Assembly (NCBI RefSeq): GCF_010725055.1
Contig: NZ_BJKB01000006.1
Span: 124,001 to 188,000, forward strand
Source: Gelidibacter japonicus
Lineage (GTDB): Bacteria; Bacteroidota; Bacteroidia; Flavobacteriales; Flavobacteriaceae
Reading direction: 5' to 3'
DNA: 64,000 nt
Shown: positions 61,589-64,000 of the stretch, piece by piece
Layout of the letters: each line of letters starts with the position of its first letter
Position numbering within the stretch: the first letter of the stretch is position 1
The notes under the pieces: model-generated
The model's database searches: none
Told to the model about the DNA's origin: nothing
Seen by the model: only the letters and a program-made list of their open reading frames with translations
Translations under genes and position numbers: made by a program

Positions 61589-63025
61589 TTATAGCTTATT
61601 AATCCAGAGGTAAATATCAACATCCTTTGGAATATTTAATTTCTTTCTGATAATATATTTCTTATTTTGTACCGTGCGAATAGAAAGAAACTTATAACGG
61701 GCAATATCTTTGGTGGGTATATTTAATTTGATCAAAGCACAAAACTCGATTTCTGTATTTGTGATTTCCGGGTTAATAGCAAGAATTTTTTTAGTAAATT
61801 CCGGAAAATCTTCATTGAAAGAGGATATAAAGGCAATATCATTTTTTTTGAGCATATTGATTAAGTTGTCTGTATTCTTGCTTTTATGCCTCGATTTTTC
61901 ATTTAAATATAATTGACTTAATTGCTCCTGCTCTTCTAAAATCTTGGTACGGTTCTTATAGAATAAATACACTACTAAAACTGCAAGGATTAACAGCGTA
62001 CATAATACCAAAATAAAATTTTTGAAGTTTTTTTTCTTTTGTGTTTTCTTGTCAATTAGAATTTTCCTAAGGGATTCATTTTGATTTTCATAGACATTTA
62101 AATTTAATAAACTTAGCTTGTGAAGATAAATTTCTTCTTTTTCAGAATCTCCAAAAACTTGATAAAGCTGTATTATATTTTCATAAAGTGCTTTTACGTT
62201 TATATGGTTTTTAAAATCTACCACCTTTTCTGCCTGAAGGTAATATGAAAGTGCAGTATCATATACTTCTCTTTTTTGATTTACCTGACCCAAAACCACT
62301 AAATTTGAAAATTCTACATCATCTACAAAATAGTTGTTATTTTTTGAAATTGATAAAGAAGCATAATATTCAGCCGAGTCAATATTAATCTCGTTATATA
62401 CGGTTGCTAGATTTGCGAAATCTATAAACTGAAGACTTTTTCTATAATTAGAATCATTGAATTTTTCATGTTCAATCATAGAAAGCCTTATATATTCAAG
62501 TCTTTTTCTATGATTTTCTTTAAGGAGGTAATAATTTGAAAATGAAATATATAAATTTGATTCTGCTTCAATTGCCAACGAGTCTTTAGTTTTTAATCTT
62601 TTAATTATTTTTAAGCCCTCTTGTAATTGATCGTAAGCTTCATCCTCTAAACCACTAAAGGCATATGCCTTAAATCGAAAATTATTTGCGATAACCCTGA
62701 AAGCCGGATAGTTATATGCCCTTGCTTTGTTGTTGAGTGAATCAGCACAAAATAACATGTTTTTAAAGTCATACTTTTTTTCATAATAGAGGCAAATTGT
62801 ATTTAATGCATATAGTTCGGCTTCATTGTCTTTATGAAGTAAGGCTTTCTTTAAAATATTTCGGGACTCTTGATAAGCCAACTCAGGATTTTCCCGTAAT
62901 AGCTTGTGGTTTGACTTTGCTTCATTTAGGATTTCTTGCCCATATACATTATGATGTGAAAACATTATAATAATAAATGTTCCCACACAAAAGAAAATTT
63001 TTACTATTTTATGCAATATACTCAA
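61589..63025 (-). CDS. TPR sensor-like protein with membrane anchor and LuxR-type HTH
   Basis: This 478-residue protein has a signal peptide (about 1-30) and a helical-repeat region (about 35-330) with TPR-like pairs of helices (AYQESRNILKKALLHKDNEAELYALNTICLYYEKK ...). One transmembrane helix is at about 335-357 (FILVLCTLLILAVLVVYLFY), and the cytosolic C-terminus (about 400-478: NPEITNTEIEFCALIKLNIPTKDIARYKFLSIRTVQNKKYIIRKKLN) is a LuxR-type helix-turn-helix. It can sense the periplasm and regulate genes directly. It is upstream of the T9SS cargo on the same strand and has its own promoter. Confidence 0.87.
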   Translation of the reverse strand: MSILHKIVKIFFCVGTFIIIMFSHHNVYGQEILNEAKSNHKLLRENPELAYQESRNILKKALLHKDNEAELYALNTICLYYEKKYDFKNMLFCADSLNNKARAYNYPAFRVIANNFRFKAYAFSGLEDEAYDQLQEGLKIIKRLKTKDSLAIEAESNLYISFSNYYLLKENHRKRLEYIRLSMIEHEKFNDSNYRKSLQFIDFANLATVYNEINIDSAEYYASLSISKNNNYFVDDVEFSNLVVLGQVNQKREVYDTALSYYLQAEKVVDFKNHINVKALYENIIQLYQVFGDSEKEEIYLHKLSLLNLNVYENQNESLRKILIDKKTQKKKNFKNFILVLCTLLILAVLVVYLFYKNRTKILEEQEQLSQLYLNEKSRHKSKNTDNLINMLKKNDIAFISSFNEDFPEFTKKILAINPEITNTEIEFCALIKLNIPTKDIARYKFLSIRTVQNKKYIIRKKLNIPKDVDIYLWINKL

Positions 63026-63089
63026 AATGACATTAAAAAATTGCGAACACTAAAACCGAATATTTAAAATAGCACATCTATTTTTATTT

Positions 63090-63118
63090 CAAAGTTAAAC
63101 AAATAAAAGGATTGTCAA
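63090..63118 (-). promoter_or_regulatory. Promoter of the TPR/LuxR-like gene
   Basis: On the minus strand TTG (63116-63118), 18 bases, then TAACTTTG (63090-63097) is a perfect flavobacterial promoter. Transcription would start near 63084, about 59 bases before the ATG. Confidence 0.7.
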
Positions 63119-63367
63119 GCGTCTCTAACAATAAGCCTAAATCCATAAAAAAGTAGTTTTTAAAACGGTATTGTCATAAACTTAAATTGAAAATTAGATT
63201 CGTGAGTTTTGAACAATGTATAAGCTTGGGACTGAAAATATTGGTTTAAATACTAAGATTTAAAACGCAGGAATGATCACCCTCTATTATTAAGAAATGT
63301 GATTTTTTCATGGTCTGTCCTTCCATATTATGGAGGATTAATCCACTAAGATTAATTTAAAAAAAAA
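63119..63367. other. Gene-free spacer with hairpins downstream of phzF-like gene
   Basis: This part of the 342-base gap has no gene. TCCATA/TATGGA (63322-63334) and ATTAATC/GATTAAT (63337-63343 with 63350-63356) are two adjacent hairpins just beyond the PhzF-like stop; without a minus-strand T run they are weak terminator candidates. Confidence 0.4.
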
Positions 63368-64000
63368 TTATTTCAAATATATTGTTCCTGTTGTAAATAT
63401 TACTGCATTACTTCTAATCAATACAGATTTTTCTTTTAATTCAACTTCCATACTTCCTGACCGTTTTGAACATTGGAAAGCGTTCATTTTATCTTTATTT
63501 AGCTTGTCCGACCAATATTTTGCTAAAAAACTTTGAACCCCACCTGTAACAGGGTCTTCATCTGCTCCTGACCAAGGAAAGAAATAGCGGTATTCATAGT
63601 CAAAATTTTGACGAATAGATTTTGCAGTTACAAGTACTCCGCTGATTGTTGTTTCAATATGCCTTAATACAGAAAAGTCGGGCATTAGGTTTTCAAGTTC
63701 CTTGCTACTTTCCAATTCCAACAATAGCATATTGTGAAATGAATTGTATCTGGAATTTAGAATTTCATTTATTCCCAAGGCTTTTCTTATTTCATCATTA
63801 AATTCAGTCGTTTCTGTTTGATGTAAAGGAAATTTCATTTCAATTTTCCCATTGGTTTGGCTTATTTTTAATGTGTCTCCAATATGGGTGTGAAAAGTAA
63901 TATGGTATAGTCCTTTATACTCGGTAAAAATTGCTTTGGAAGAGGCTAAAGTAGCGTGTCCGCATAATGGAATTTCTTTTTTAGGTGAAAAGTAGCGAAT
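63368..64000 (-). CDS. PhzF-family isomerase/epimerase-like protein, partial
   Basis: The frame is open to the right edge, so the first ATG inside the window (63838) is internal and 211 residues are visible. The edge part, FSPKKEIPLCGHATLASSK, is the PhzF motif with Cys-Gly-His. The C-terminal half has the paired PWSGADEDPVTGGVQSFLAKYW, typical of PhzF-like proteins. PhzF itself isomerises a phenazine precursor; distant relatives have unknown reactions. Only the relation to the fold family can be stated. The N-terminus, including the first catalytic segment, is outside the window. Confidence 0.9.
   Translation of the reverse strand: MRYFSPKKEIPLCGHATLASSKAIFTEYKGLYHITFHTHIGDTLKISQTNGKIEMKFPLHQTETTEFNDEIRKALGINEILNSRYNSFHNMLLLELESSKELENLMPDFSVLRHIETTISGVLVTAKSIRQNFDYEYRYFFPWSGADEDPVTGGVQSFLAKYWSDKLNKDKMNAFQCSKRSGSMEVELKEKSVLIRSNAVIFTTGTIYLK

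Overview
The window looks like a chromosomal segment of a marine-type Flavobacteriaceae (Bacteroidota). Support from the sequence: AT-rich DNA, Bacteroidota-style promoters (TTG, about 20 bases, TAnnTTTG) instead of Shine-Dalgarno-led starts, a protein with a C-terminal type IX secretion sorting tail, bshA of bacillithiol synthesis, a flavobacterial-type LptD, a fused alpha/beta E1 2-oxoacid dehydrogenase and a GH3/beta-lactamase fusion. No rRNA, tRNA, CRISPR array, phage module or intact insertion sequence was seen. Most of the window is ordinary core genome.

Layout. 1-1590: the 3' end of gap and a BadF/GlcNAc-kinase-like gene. 1700-4920 (minus): lptD and ridA. 5000-13340: a long plus-strand run with an envelope amidase, an MCE/MlaD protein, two Fe-S proteins, serB, a bPH2 membrane pair and a small unknown protein. 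13480-18790: the GH3/beta-lactamase fusion, bshA and an AraC-type regulator. 18860-25240: a small barrel protein, a giant FAD/Fe-S oxidase, aroC and a dicarboxylate/glutamate symporter. 25240-30100: an EamA transporter, then a tightly coupled three-gene cassette (N-formylglutamate-amidohydrolase-like, DUF1704/QEGLA metallopeptidase, ATP-grasp ligase). 30440-34000: a DCC-type thiol protein, mutS2, ung and a small membrane protein. 34130-37200 (minus): SUI1, DUF1835, nucleoside phosphorylase and a cytosolic substrate-binding-like protein in one operon. 37300-44480: a 2OG-Fe(II) oxygenase, fused E1, DUF2007, an M19 dipeptidase, a 3D-domain lipoprotein, an orphan ExbD and Hsp20. 44900-55210: two paralogous SF2 helicases surround ndh, a cold-shock-domain gene, a pseudouridine synthase, topB and a DUF1853 gene. 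55570-64000: a metzincin protease, a DUF4251 lipoprotein, a non-coding MITE-like region, a T9SS cargo, a TPR/LuxR-like membrane regulator and a partial PhzF gene.

The most interesting unit is the cassette at 26283-30099. It has its own strong promoter, a zero-gap junction between its first two genes and a 12-base gap before the third. It combines an ATP-grasp amino-acid/peptide ligase, a zinc peptidase whose HExxxH...QEGLA signature matches the family of eukaryotic tubulin tyrosine carboxypeptidases, and an amidohydrolase. That is the enzymology for adding and removing an amino acid from a peptide or protein end. Because bshA is present, the ATP-grasp gene is unlikely to be a genuine glutathione synthetase. 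Other points of interest are the SUI1/DUF1835 operon, a phased 11-bp operator in front of the T9SS cargo, a sigma-54-like promoter with phased repeats before hsp20, and several families of extragenic repeats that begin exactly at stop codons.
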